A DNA stretch of 45,134 nucleotides from positions 1 through 45,134 of the forward strand of contig JAIPES010000014.1 in the NCBI GenBank assembly GCA_021737045.1, in the 5' to 3' direction. Numbering within the stretch: position 1 is the stretch's first letter; every line of letters starts with the position of its first letter. Under the pieces are notes generated by a model. The model saw nothing but the letters and a program-made list of their open reading frames with translations, ran no database searches and had not been told where the DNA came from. A program made the translations under genes and the position numbers. This DNA is from Desulfobacteraceae bacterium (GTDB taxonomy: Bacteria; Desulfobacterota; Desulfobacteria; Desulfobacterales; Desulfosalsimonadaceae). This document shows, piece by piece, positions 1-9,814 of the stretch.

Positions 1-165
1 AAAAATTTCAAACTGTTTGAGGCCGACAGGCCGAGTTTTTGAAATTTTAAGCGAAGGCATTGGCTGAATCCGTAAACGGTCAGGAGCGAAAAAACTGACC
101 CCGGCCGCAGGGCTTCCTTCCTGCAACAACAGCGGACGCAGTAAAAAGCTTTTTACGGTGCCATC
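1..165 (-). repeat. MITE-like dispersed element, copy A (left end lies outside the window)
   Basis: Reverse complement of 70-165 (gatggcaccgtaaaaagctttttactgcgtccgctgttgttgcaggaaggaagccctgcggccgg) matches 18007-18102 apart from a 27-bp internal difference. It ends in the TIR ...ctttttacggtgccatc at 165. Bases 2-12/38-48 form a perfect 11-bp inverted repeat (AAAATTTCAAA/TTTGAAATTTT). Confidence 0.7.
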
Positions 166-271
166 AAGCCCTGGCGGGGAAATCGGGAAAAAATTTGCCG
201 GGCACGGCCGCGGAATTAGACCGGACGGCACAAATACGCGAAATTTTCAAAACGGTTTTTTTCGACATTTC

Positions 272-1210
272 ATGGAAACGCGTCAAAACAGGACAAACAA
301 AAACCCGGCCAAGCCTCCCTGGATCCGGGTGGCCGCACCCGGGGGTGATAATTATGAAACCGTCCGCCGCCTCAAAACGGCCGCGGGCCTGCACACGGTC
401 TGCGAATCAGCCCTTTGCCCCAATATCGCGGAATGCTGGCATGCCGGACATGCCACATTCATGATCCTGGGCAACGGCTGTACCCGCAACTGCCGGTTCT
501 GCGGAGTCGCCGGCCGGCCGAAGCCACTGGATAAAGACGAACCCCGGCGCGTGGCAAAAGCCGTTGCCGCCATGGGGCTGGATCACGCGGTGGTGACATC
601 TGTTACCCGGGATGATCTTTCCGACGGGGGAGCCGGCCATTTTGCCGCAACCATCAAAGAAATCCGGAAAAACTGCCCGAACGCGGGCATCGAGGTGCTG
701 GTCCCGGATTTTGCGGCAAACCGCAGGGCCCTTGAAACCGTGCTTGCAGCCGGACCGGACGTGGTGGGACACAACATGGAAACCACGGCCCGGCTCTATC
801 CAACAGTGCGGCCCGTGGCAGACTACCGGCAGTCCCTGGCCCTGCTTTGCACGGCAAAGCGGATCAACCCTGAATGCATTACAAAATCGGGATTCATGCT
901 CGGGCTCGGCGAAACCATGGGCGAAATCCGCCAGACCATCGCCGACATCCGGGCGGCGGGCGTGCAGGTGCTGACCATGGGCCAGTATCTCAAGCCCGGA
1001 CCGCAAAACATGGACGTGGCGGAATATTTTTCGCCTGAAATCTTTGCACAACTGAAGCAATATGCAACAGAGGCGGGGTTTGCGCTGGTGGAATCCGGCC
1101 CTTTTGTACGAAGCTCCTACAGGGCGGCAGCCCAGGCAGAAGCACTGGGGATTATCCGCACACCGAAATCCGGCAAGACCAATCCAGGGCCTGCGGCCTG
1201 CGGACAATAA
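272..1210 (+). CDS. lipA: Lipoyl synthase (radical SAM)
   Basis: CESALCPNIAEC and CTRNCRFC cluster motifs and SGPFVRSSYRA C-terminus. Start placed at ATG 272 (METRQNR) because the upstream ORF extension runs into the repeat. Confidence 0.93.
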   Translation: METRQNRTNKNPAKPPWIRVAAPGGDNYETVRRLKTAAGLHTVCESALCPNIAECWHAGHATFMILGNGCTRNCRFCGVAGRPKPLDKDEPRRVAKAVAAMGLDHAVVTSVTRDDLSDGGAGHFAATIKEIRKNCPNAGIEVLVPDFAANRRALETVLAAGPDVVGHNMETTARLYPTVRPVADYRQSLALLCTAKRINPECITKSGFMLGLGETMGEIRQTIADIRAAGVQVLTMGQYLKPGPQNMDVAEYFSPEIFAQLKQYATEAGFALVESGPFVRSSYRAAAQAEALGIIRTPKSGKTNPGPAACGQ

Positions 1211-1253
1211 CGGCCATGGATCAAAACTGCACAAACAGGAGACGCAACACACA

Positions 1254-4016
1254 ATGACTTATAACGGCCCATGGAGCGCCCAATACATTGAAACCCAATA
1301 CAACCGCTGGAAGCAGGATCCAAACTCCGTGGACCCGGACTGGCAGTTTTTTTTCCAGGGCTTTGAACTCGGACGGACCCAAAAGCCGGCAGCGTCCGAA
1401 GAAGTATGTGAGCCCTGTGACGAGCAAACCGTCAGAAAGCAGTCACGGGTCGAGGCCCTTGTCTACAGGTATCGCGATATCGGGCACCTGCTGTCGTGCA
1501 CAGATCCCCTTGCGGCATGCCCCACCGACCATCCCCTGTTAAACCCGAAAGCCTTTGGCCTGGATGAAAAAGACATGCAGCGGCGCTTCTACGCGCCGGG
1601 CCTGCCTGAACATCCTGGCCGGCAAATGACCCTTGACGAGCTTGTCGATCATCTGCGCCAAACCTACTGCCGCTCTGTTGGTGTGGAATACATGCACATC
1701 CAGGACCCGGAAGAACGCAAGTGGCTTCGGCAGCGGATGGAATCCACACAAAACATGCCGGCCCTTTCAGATGAGGAAAAAATCCGGATTCTTCGGAAAC
1801 TATCCGAGGCTTCCGGCCTTGAGCAGTTTATCCATAAAAAGTATCTGGGCCAGAAACGCTTCAGCGTTGAAGGCGCAGACGTGATCATCCCCATGCTCGA
1901 TTCCCTGCTGGCCCATGCCGCGGGTGAACACGGCTGCGAACAGATTGTTCTGGGCATGACCCACAGGGGGCGGTTAAATGTTCAGGCCAATATCCTGAAC
2001 AGGCCGTATGCCGATGTCATCGGTGAGTTTGAAAGCCACCACAACCCGGAAGCGGAAGTGGGCGCCGGAGACGTGAAATATCACAAGGGCTTTCACGGTC
2101 AGATCACCACATCGGGCAACAGGCCAATCGATATCCTCATGGCCGACAACCCCAGTCACCTGGAGTCGGTCAACCCGGTGGTGGAGGGAATGGCCCGGGC
2201 CCGGCTGGATGCGGCGGGCATTGAAAACACCGGTGCTGTCATGCCGTTGCTGCTCCATGGGGACGCGGCCTTTTCAGGCCAGGGAATCGTGGCTGAAACC
2301 CTGAACATGTCCCAGCTCGATGGCTATCATACCGGCGGCACCGTTCATATCATCGTCAACAACCAGATCGGGTACACAGCCCTGCCCGATGACCTGCGCT
2401 CCACCCGGTATGCCACGGATGTCGCCAAAAGTTTAATGGTTCCCATCTTCCACATACACGGTGAAAACCCCGAGGCGGCCGTGCATATTGCAAAGCTGGC
2501 CTGTGACTACCGGATGCGTTTTGGCAAGGACGTGGTCATGGATGTGGTCTGCTACCGCAGATACGGGCACAACGAGGGCGACGAGCCCTATTTCACCCAG
2601 CCGCTGATGTATGAACGCATCAAAAACCGCCCCACCCCGGCCCGGGTCTATGCCCGGCAGCTCATTGAACAGGGCGTATTGGACGAAAACACAGCCAGCG
2701 ACATCCAGGAGCAGACAACCCAATGCATCCAGGAAGCCTATGATGCTGTGCAAAAACAAACCGATCAACCGGCGCAGCAAACCACTGCCGAGGATCACCC
2801 GCCCACAAGGGAGCCTGAAAAGGGCCGCCAGAAACCCCGGGACCAACAGGATTCCGGCGCGGACACTGCTGTCAAGCCCTCCCTGCTAAAGCAACTGGCT
2901 GCAAAAATCAACGCAGCCCCGAATGATTTCCATCTGCACCCCAAGATTGAAAAACTCCTGAAAAAACGTCTGGCCGCAGTAAAAGACGGCAAGGGTATAG
3001 ACTGGGCAAACGCCGAAGCCCTGGGGTTTGCCACAATTGTAAACCAGGGCATTTCCGTCCGCCTGTCAGGCCAGGACAGCCAGCGGGGCACTTTCAGCCA
3101 GCGCCACAGCGTATTGTTTGACACCGCCACCAACGCGGAGCATGTGCCCATAAACAACGCAGCCAAAGACGGAGGCAAAATTACCGCCATCAACAGCCTG
3201 CTGTCCGAAGCCGGGGTTTTGGGATTTGAATACGGCTATTCCCTGGTGCGCACAAACGGCCTGACCATTTGGGAGGCCCAGTTCGGCGATTTTGCCAACA
3301 ACGCCCAGGCCGTCATTGACCTCTACCTTGCCAGCGGCGAGACCAAGTGGGGACGCAGAAGCGGCCTGGTGCTGCTGCTGCCACACGGCTATGAAGGCCA
3401 GGGCCCGGATCATTCCAGCAGCCGCGTGGAGCGGTTTTTGCAACTGGCCGCAGATGAAAACTTCTGTGTCTGCAACCCCACCACCCCGGCCCAGTATTAT
3501 CACCTTTTGCGGGGCCAGGCATGCGCCGGGAGACGAAAACCCCTGATCATCCTGACCCCCAAAAGCCTGCTTCGCCACCCTGAAGCCGTCTCCTCCCTGG
3601 ATGATCTGGCAAAGGGGAAATTTCAAAAAGTCATAGACGATACCCGGGCCCCGAAAAATCCCGAACAGGTGGTGCTGGTATCAGGCAAGCTGTTTTACGA
3701 CCTGGCAGAGGCCCGAAATGACAGGGAGGAAAAAAACACGGCCATCGTCCGGGTCGAACAACTCTATCCCTTTGCCGAAAAACAACTGGCTTCGGTGATC
3801 AAGAAATACAAAAACTGCCGCCGCTGGCTCTGGGCCCAGGAGGAGCCGGCCAACATGGGGGCATGGAACTACATCCGGCCCCTTTTGGAAACCCGCTTTT
3901 CAATCACCCCCAGCTATATCGGCCGCAAGGCCTCGGCCAGCACGGCCACGGGATATCACCACGTACACAAGCAACAGCAGCAGCAGATCATTGACATGGT
4001 CCTGAAGAAAAAATAA
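1254..4016 (+). CDS. sucA: 2-oxoglutarate dehydrogenase E1 component
   Basis: MTYNGPWSAQYIETQYNRWKQDPNSVDPDWQFFFQGFELG N-terminus, GMTHRGRLNVQANI, HGDAAFSGQGIVAETLN and GYEGQGPDHSSSRVERFLQL motifs. SD-like caggag upstream of ATG 1254. Confidence 0.95.
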   Translation: MTYNGPWSAQYIETQYNRWKQDPNSVDPDWQFFFQGFELGRTQKPAASEEVCEPCDEQTVRKQSRVEALVYRYRDIGHLLSCTDPLAACPTDHPLLNPKAFGLDEKDMQRRFYAPGLPEHPGRQMTLDELVDHLRQTYCRSVGVEYMHIQDPEERKWLRQRMESTQNMPALSDEEKIRILRKLSEASGLEQFIHKKYLGQKRFSVEGADVIIPMLDSLLAHAAGEHGCEQIVLGMTHRGRLNVQANILNRPYADVIGEFESHHNPEAEVGAGDVKYHKGFHGQITTSGNRPIDILMADNPSHLESVNPVVEGMARARLDAAGIENTGAVMPLLLHGDAAFSGQGIVAETLNMSQLDGYHTGGTVHIIVNNQIGYTALPDDLRSTRYATDVAKSLMVPIFHIHGENPEAAVHIAKLACDYRMRFGKDVVMDVVCYRRYGHNEGDEPYFTQPLMYERIKNRPTPARVYARQLIEQGVLDENTASDIQEQTTQCIQEAYDAVQKQTDQPAQQTTAEDHPPTREPEKGRQKPRDQQDSGADTAVKPSLLKQLAAKINAAPNDFHLHPKIEKLLKKRLAAVKDGKGIDWANAEALGFATIVNQGISVRLSGQDSQRGTFSQRHSVLFDTATNAEHVPINNAAKDGGKITAINSLLSEAGVLGFEYGYSLVRTNGLTIWEAQFGDFANNAQAVIDLYLASGETKWGRRSGLVLLLPHGYEGQGPDHSSSRVERFLQLAADENFCVCNPTTPAQYYHLLRGQACAGRRKPLIILTPKSLLRHPEAVSSLDDLAKGKFQKVIDDTRAPKNPEQVVLVSGKLFYDLAEARNDREEKNTAIVRVEQLYPFAEKQLASVIKKYKNCRRWLWAQEEPANMGAWNYIRPLLETRFSITPSYIGRKASASTATGYHHVHKQQQQQIIDMVLKKK

Positions 4017-4068
4017 AAACCTGCAGCACAAGCCCGTTGAAACAGCAAAAGCCCTGTAAGGAGGCTCC

Positions 4069-5412
4069 ATGAAAGTCGATATCAAGGTGCCGGAAGTCGG
4101 CGAATCCGTAAAGGAAGCCCTGCTGGCGGAATGGTACAAATCAGACGGCGGCCGGGTTGAAAAAGACGAGCCGGTCTTTGTCCTGGAAACAGACAAGGTC
4201 ACCCTGGAGGTCCCGGCAGAGCAAGGCGGCACCCTGGAAATCCTTGTCCATGCCGGCCAGAACGTAAAAATCGGACAGGTGGTGGGCAAAATCGACACGG
4301 ATGCCGCACAAACGGATTCAGCACAAAACACGGACCAGGAAAAACAACCCCCGGAAACAGAAAAAAAGGCGGCTGAACCAGCGCCTGCGCCGGAATCTGA
4401 ACCGGAACCCGAGCCCGAGCCCAAGCCGGGGTCAAAACAGGCCGAAGCAGCACCCGGGCCTGAAGACAAACCCGACCGGGCCCCGAAAACCCAAGAGGCC
4501 GGCGATGACAAACAAGCGGCACAACAGACAGAGACCCTGCCGCCGTCAGTGCGCCGCCTGGTGGCTGAAAACAACCTGGATGTTTCAAAAATCCGGGCAA
4601 CCGGCCCCAACGGACGGATCACCAAGGGTGATGTGATAGCCTACCTTGAATCCGGCGCCGGACAAACTCCAGCCCAGCCGGAGCAAAAAAGTCCTCAACC
4701 TGCGGAAACACAGGAAGCCGTCACCCGCACGCCCATGTCTCCGATCCGAAAATCCATTGCCGCCCACCTGCTCGATGCCAGGCAGAACACCGCCATGCTC
4801 ACCACGTTTAACGAAATCGACATGAGCCGGGTCAAAACACTGCGGGAGCGGTTCAAAGACACCTTTTACAACACCCACGGGGTGCGCCTGGGATTCATGT
4901 CCTTTTTTGTCAAAGCATGCGTGGCCGCCCTCAGGGAGTTTCCGGAAATCAACGCCAGCATAGAAGAAGATGAAATCATCTATCATCACTATTATCACAT
5001 CGGCATTGCCATTGGCGCCAAAAAGGGCCTTGTGGTGCCGGTTGTCCGGCATGCAGACCGGCTCGGTTTTGCAGACATCGAAGAAGCCATTGCGGACTTT
5101 GCCGCGCGCGTGGAAAAAAACCGCATCACCCTTTCCGAGCTCGAAGGGGGCACCTTTTCGATCACCAACGGCGGCATCTACGGCTCGCTTTTGTCCACAC
5201 CCATTTTAAACATGCCCCAGAGCGCCATTTTGGCCATGCATAAGATCGAGGACCGGCCGGTGGTGGAAAACAAGGAAGTGGTGATCCGGCCCATGATGTA
5301 TGTGGCGCTCAGCTACGACCACCGGATCGTGGACGGCAAGGACGCGGTGAGTTTTCTGCGGCGCATCAAGGAATTCATTGAAACCCCGGAACGCATGATC
5401 ATGGAGATATAA
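4069..5412 (+). CDS. sucB: 2-oxoglutarate dehydrogenase E2, dihydrolipoyl succinyltransferase
   Basis: Lipoyl domain (ETDKVTLEVPA), Pro/Glu-rich linker, E3-binding domain (PSVRRLVAENNLD), catalytic domain ending in LSYDHRIVDGKDAVSFLRRIKEFIE. Confidence 0.94.
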   Translation: MKVDIKVPEVGESVKEALLAEWYKSDGGRVEKDEPVFVLETDKVTLEVPAEQGGTLEILVHAGQNVKIGQVVGKIDTDAAQTDSAQNTDQEKQPPETEKKAAEPAPAPESEPEPEPEPKPGSKQAEAAPGPEDKPDRAPKTQEAGDDKQAAQQTETLPPSVRRLVAENNLDVSKIRATGPNGRITKGDVIAYLESGAGQTPAQPEQKSPQPAETQEAVTRTPMSPIRKSIAAHLLDARQNTAMLTTFNEIDMSRVKTLRERFKDTFYNTHGVRLGFMSFFVKACVAALREFPEINASIEEDEIIYHHYYHIGIAIGAKKGLVVPVVRHADRLGFADIEEAIADFAARVEKNRITLSELEGGTFSITNGGIYGSLLSTPILNMPQSAILAMHKIEDRPVVENKEVVIRPMMYVALSYDHRIVDGKDAVSFLRRIKEFIETPERMIMEI

Positions 5413-5413
5413 A

Positions 5414-6820
5414 ATGGGTGAACAGTCGCGTTATGACTTGATTGTAATCGGCGCCGGCCCGGGCGGGTACGTGGCCGCGGCCAGAGCCGGCCAGTTGGGC
5501 ATGAAAACGGCCTGTGTGGACAAATTTGACAGACCCGGCGGGGTATGCCTCAATTACGGATGCATCCCGAGCAAGGCCCTGCTCGATTCCTCGGAACATG
5601 CGGCCCAGGCGGTCAATTCATTTAAAAACCACGGCATCCGCGTGGGCAAGCCGGAAATCGATCTAAAGACCATGATGGGCAGAAAAGACGAGGTTGTGCG
5701 GGCGCTTACCGACAATGTGGAAAACCTGCTCAAAGCCAACAACGTGGAGATTATCAAGGGCACGGCCGCACTGCAGGGCGAATCTGCGGTCAGGGTGGAA
5801 AAAAACGGCCAGGCACAGACAATCGCGGCGAAAAACATTTTGCTTGCCACCGGCAGCAGCCCGGCCGAGGTCAAGGGTCTTGAGTTTGACGGCCAGTTTA
5901 TTGTCAACTCAACCGATGCCCTGGCCTTTGACAAGGTTCCCCGGCGCCTTCTCATCGTGGGCGGCGGATATATCGGCCTGGAGCTGGGCTCGGTCTGGTC
6001 GCGCCTGGGGTCAAAAGTGACTGTCGCGGAAATGACAGACCGGATTGCGGGCACGGCAGACAGCCAGTTGTCCCGCCGGCTGCTGCGGATCTTAAAGAGC
6101 CAGGGCATTGAATTTAAGCTCAAAACCCGGGTGACCGGCGCGGATGTGCGCAAAAAGACCGTAAAGGTGACACTGGATACAGACGGGGAAAAATCCGAGC
6201 AAGTTTGCGAAACCGTGCTGGTGGCCGTGGGCAGGCGCCCGCTGTCTGAAGACCTGGGCCTGGAAGACGCGGGCGTTGAGACCGATTCCCAGGGCTTTGT
6301 CAAGGTGGATGCCAATTTCCGCACCGCTGTTGCCAATATTTATGCCGTGGGCGACCTGATCGGCCAGCCCATGCTGGCTCACAAGGCATCGGCCGAAGGC
6401 CGGGCCGCAGTGGAAATCATGGCCGGAAAACCCGGCGAGGTGAACTACGACGCAGTGCCCATGGTCATCTACACCTTTCCCGAGGCCGCGTCAGTGGGCA
6501 AGACAGAAGAACAGTTAAAACAACAGGGAATTGACTACTGCACCGGCACCTTCCCGCTCACCGGCGCCGGCCGGGCCCGGTGCATGGGAGAGACCGAAGG
6601 CATGGTCAAGGTGCTTTCCCACAAAAAAACAGACCGGGTCCTGGGGGTGCACATCCTCTCGCCCCGGGCTTCGGACATGATCGCAGAAGCCGTGTTTGCC
6701 ATCGAATTCGGGGCGTCCTCGGAAGACATCGGCCGGATCATGCACGGCCATCCCACATTTGCCGAAGCCCTGCAGGAAGCCGCCCTGGTGACCCGGCAGT
6801 GCTCCATATATTCGGGATAG
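5414..6820 (+). CDS. lpd: Dihydrolipoyl dehydrogenase (E3)
   Basis: GAGPGGYVAAARAGQLG, GGVCLNYGCIPSKALL, HGHPTFAEALQEAAL. Confidence 0.95.
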   Translation: MGEQSRYDLIVIGAGPGGYVAAARAGQLGMKTACVDKFDRPGGVCLNYGCIPSKALLDSSEHAAQAVNSFKNHGIRVGKPEIDLKTMMGRKDEVVRALTDNVENLLKANNVEIIKGTAALQGESAVRVEKNGQAQTIAAKNILLATGSSPAEVKGLEFDGQFIVNSTDALAFDKVPRRLLIVGGGYIGLELGSVWSRLGSKVTVAEMTDRIAGTADSQLSRRLLRILKSQGIEFKLKTRVTGADVRKKTVKVTLDTDGEKSEQVCETVLVAVGRRPLSEDLGLEDAGVETDSQGFVKVDANFRTAVANIYAVGDLIGQPMLAHKASAEGRAAVEIMAGKPGEVNYDAVPMVIYTFPEAASVGKTEEQLKQQGIDYCTGTFPLTGAGRARCMGETEGMVKVLSHKKTDRVLGVHILSPRASDMIAEAVFAIEFGASSEDIGRIMHGHPTFAEALQEAALVTRQCSIYSG

Positions 6821-6834
6821 AACTCCCCCGCCGC

Positions 6835-8262
6835 TCAGGGAAGCAGCCCTGCTGTCATGGCACCGGCCAGGGCCGTCATGTATCGGGGATAAAGGCCGCC
6901 GGCCACCATGAAAACAATCATGGCAAGGGCCAGGAGCCTGAAGGGCAGGGATACAGCAATGGCCCGGGGCTGTGACGCAGGTGCAGTAAAATACGCGGCC
7001 TTAAGGACGCCGAGGTAATAGTAAAGCGATATCACCACGTTCAACATGGCAATGATCACCAGCCACAGCAGACCCTGTTCCATGGCGGCCTTAAAAACAA
7101 GCAGCTTTGCCGTAAAACCGATGGTGGGCGGAATGCCCGCCAGCCCGAAAAGCGCCAGCAGCAGGGCCAGAGCCAGCACAGGCGCCCGTTGGTGCAGGCC
7201 GGCAAGGGCATCTGTTTTGATGTTTCTGCCGCCGTCTGCGGCCTTGACCACCACCATGAAACAGGTGAATTTCATCACCATAAGCGACAGTCCGTAAAAT
7301 ATTGCACCTGTATAGCCCATGGCGTTTGCACTCAATATCCCGATCATCACGTAGCCGGCATGGGCCACGCTGGAAAAGGCCAGAAGCCGCTTGATATCCT
7401 TCTGGGCCATGGCCGCGAGATTGCCCGCGGTCATGGAAGCAACCGATACGAAAATCAGCACCCAGGCCACCCGGTCGCTCTGCCCCCCGGTCAGGGCGAT
7501 CATGCGCACCAAAATGGCAATGGCAGCCACCTTTGAGGCAGTGGCAATGTATGCCGACACCTGGTGGGGGGCGGCCTCGTAGGCGTCAGGGGCCCATAAA
7601 TGAAAGGGAAAAACCGCCAGCTTGAAAAAAAATCCCGACAACGACAGAACAAAACCGGTAAAAACCACGGGCTCATTGATCCTTGCCGGCACCTGCCCCA
7701 TCAGCTCGGCCATGTGCGCTGTTCCAAACGCGCCGTAAACCAGGGCAAACCCGAAAAGCATCACAGCAGATGATGCCGCGCCAAAAACGAAATACTGAAA
7801 TGCCGGCGCCGCCCCTTTTGGGTATCCCCGGCGAAAATAGACCAGCACATAAAGGCTGTAAGAAGAAATCTCAAGGGAAATATAGATGGTCAGCAGATGT
7901 ACGGAGCTTGCCAGCAGCATCATGGCAAGGGTAGACAAGCAAAGCAGGAGGTAGAATTCGCTGTGCCGGGCCTTGTCCACTCCTGAAAGATCGGCGCAAA
8001 GACATACGGTAAGAAAGAACCCGGAATAGATAAGGGCCTTAAACACCTGGGAGTAAAGATCCACCTGATAGACTCCCTCAAAGACAAGGCCTTCAAAACC
8101 CGCAGTGCAGACCGTCAGGACCAGACCGGCCGCAGACAGCATCATGGCCGCGGCATAATCCCGTCCGGGACGGCCCCGGCCCAGACAGAAAAAGAAAAAC
8201 ACGCCTCCTGCCGCCAGTGTATAGAGTTCGGGAATAAACAGGATCCAGTCCGTCATGGCCAT
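6835..8262 (-). CDS. nuoN: NADH-quinone oxidoreductase subunit N
   Basis: Proton-pumping antiporter-like subunit, FKLAVFPFHLWAPDAYEAAP, last gene of the nuo operon. Confidence 0.93.
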   Translation of the reverse strand: MAMTDWILFIPELYTLAAGGVFFFFCLGRGRPGRDYAAAMMLSAAGLVLTVCTAGFEGLVFEGVYQVDLYSQVFKALIYSGFFLTVCLCADLSGVDKARHSEFYLLLCLSTLAMMLLASSVHLLTIYISLEISSYSLYVLVYFRRGYPKGAAPAFQYFVFGAASSAVMLFGFALVYGAFGTAHMAELMGQVPARINEPVVFTGFVLSLSGFFFKLAVFPFHLWAPDAYEAAPHQVSAYIATASKVAAIAILVRMIALTGGQSDRVAWVLIFVSVASMTAGNLAAMAQKDIKRLLAFSSVAHAGYVMIGILSANAMGYTGAIFYGLSLMVMKFTCFMVVVKAADGGRNIKTDALAGLHQRAPVLALALLLALFGLAGIPPTIGFTAKLLVFKAAMEQGLLWLVIIAMLNVVISLYYYLGVLKAAYFTAPASQPRAIAVSLPFRLLALAMIVFMVAGGLYPRYMTALAGAMTAGLLP

Positions 8263-9809
8263 ACGCTCATCAATTCAGTGAAAAGGGTCTCAACGCTTTC
8301 CGGGCCTGCAAGCCCGACTGCCGGTCCCAGGGCATGGATCAGGGGAACCGAGGCGGTCTGGATCAGGTCATACATGAGAAACGGCATCAGACCGAAGCCC
8401 ACGATGGCCGCGGCCAGCACCGCCCGGGGCATACCCATTGCAAAACTCATGTCCTTTAAATGCGCCCAGCGGGGATTCAGGGGCCCAAAGCAGGTATTGC
8501 GGACAACCCGGAGCATGAACAGGGCGTTTACCACCAAAACCCCCACGGATATCATTGCCAGGGCCGGATAAACCCGGAATGCTGCGATAAAAACCAGCAG
8601 TTCGGCCCAGAAGCTGGCCAGGCAGGGCACACCGATGCCGGCAAGCGCGGCAATAACAAAATAGCTGCTGGCCGCGGGCATCACAGCCGACAAACCGCCG
8701 AGTTCGCCGATTTCCCGGGTGTGGGTGCGGTCATAGATATGTCCCACAGCCGAGAAAAAAAGGGCGGTCATGACCCCGTGGGCAAACATCTGAAACACCG
8801 CCCCGTTAATCCCGTCCACTGTCATGGTGGCAAACCCGAGGCCCACGATTCCCATGTGGGAAACACTGGAATAGCCGATCACAAACTTGAGATCCGTCTG
8901 GCGAAGGCCCACCATGACCCCGTAGACAATCCCGATGACCGCCAGAACCGCCATCATCGGCGACCAGTACATCCAGCCTTCCGGGCACAGAAACATGCCC
9001 ACCCGCAGGATGCCGAAAGCCCCGATCTTCATGAGCACGCCGGCATGCAGCATGCTCACCGCCGTGGGGGCGGCCACGTGACCCGTGGGCGACCAGGAGT
9101 GAAACGGCCATACCCCGGCCAGAATCCCGAATCCGATATAAAAAAGCAAAAATGCGGTTTTCTGCTCAAAACCGGAAAAAGACGCATTTTCCACCAGGGC
9201 GGGCAGAGAAAACGTCTCCAGGCCGGATACGGCTGCCAGATAAATGATGCCCGGCAGAATCAGTGCGCTTCCGAACAAAAGATACAGGGTCAGTTTCATG
9301 GCCCCGTACTCCCGTGCGCTGCTGCCCCAGATCACAATGAGCAGATACATGGGAAGAAGGGAGACATCAAACCACACGAAAATAAAAAACAGGTCAAGGG
9401 CCATGAACATGCCGTAAACGCCGATGACCAGGAGGATAAACAGGGCGAAGAATTCCTTTACCCGAAAATCGAGTTCCCACATGGAAACAACCCCGGTGAA
9501 AAACACAATTCCGGTGAGCAGAAGCATGGGCGCGGCAAATCCGTCTATGCCGTTTAAATAGGAAATGCCCATGGAGGGAATCCAGTCCAGGCGCTCCACG
9601 AACTGCATGCCCCCCGCCGCCCGGTCATATGCGGCAAACAAAAAAACCGACAGGGCCAGGGTTGCAGCCGAACATGCCGCACTCACCCATTTGACCGCCG
9701 CATTGCTGTTTTTGGGCAGCACCAGCACCAGCGCCAGCCCGCTTACGCATATCAGCAGGATCGTGCTCAAAAACGGAAAGTGTGCGGCATGCATCTGCAT
9801 GTTTCCCAT
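8253..9809 (-). CDS. nuoM: NADH-quinone oxidoreductase subunit M
   Basis: WPFHSWSPTGHVAAPTAVSMLHAGVLMKIGAFG. Start moved inside the longest ORF (MGNMQMH), after the nuoL stop at 9815. Confidence 0.93.
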   Translation of the reverse strand: MGNMQMHAAHFPFLSTILLICVSGLALVLVLPKNSNAAVKWVSAACSAATLALSVFLFAAYDRAAGGMQFVERLDWIPSMGISYLNGIDGFAAPMLLLTGIVFFTGVVSMWELDFRVKEFFALFILLVIGVYGMFMALDLFFIFVWFDVSLLPMYLLIVIWGSSAREYGAMKLTLYLLFGSALILPGIIYLAAVSGLETFSLPALVENASFSGFEQKTAFLLFYIGFGILAGVWPFHSWSPTGHVAAPTAVSMLHAGVLMKIGAFGILRVGMFLCPEGWMYWSPMMAVLAVIGIVYGVMVGLRQTDLKFVIGYSSVSHMGIVGLGFATMTVDGINGAVFQMFAHGVMTALFFSAVGHIYDRTHTREIGELGGLSAVMPAASSYFVIAALAGIGVPCLASFWAELLVFIAAFRVYPALAMISVGVLVVNALFMLRVVRNTCFGPLNPRWAHLKDMSFAMGMPRAVLAAAIVGFGLMPFLMYDLIQTASVPLIHALGPAVGLAGPESVETLFTELMSVWP

Positions 9810-9814
9810 TTCCT

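Noticed and set aside
158-271. N-terminal extension of the lipA ORF
   Set aside because: Codons 158-165 lie in the repeat and the residues are not LipA-like. ATG 272 is the better start.
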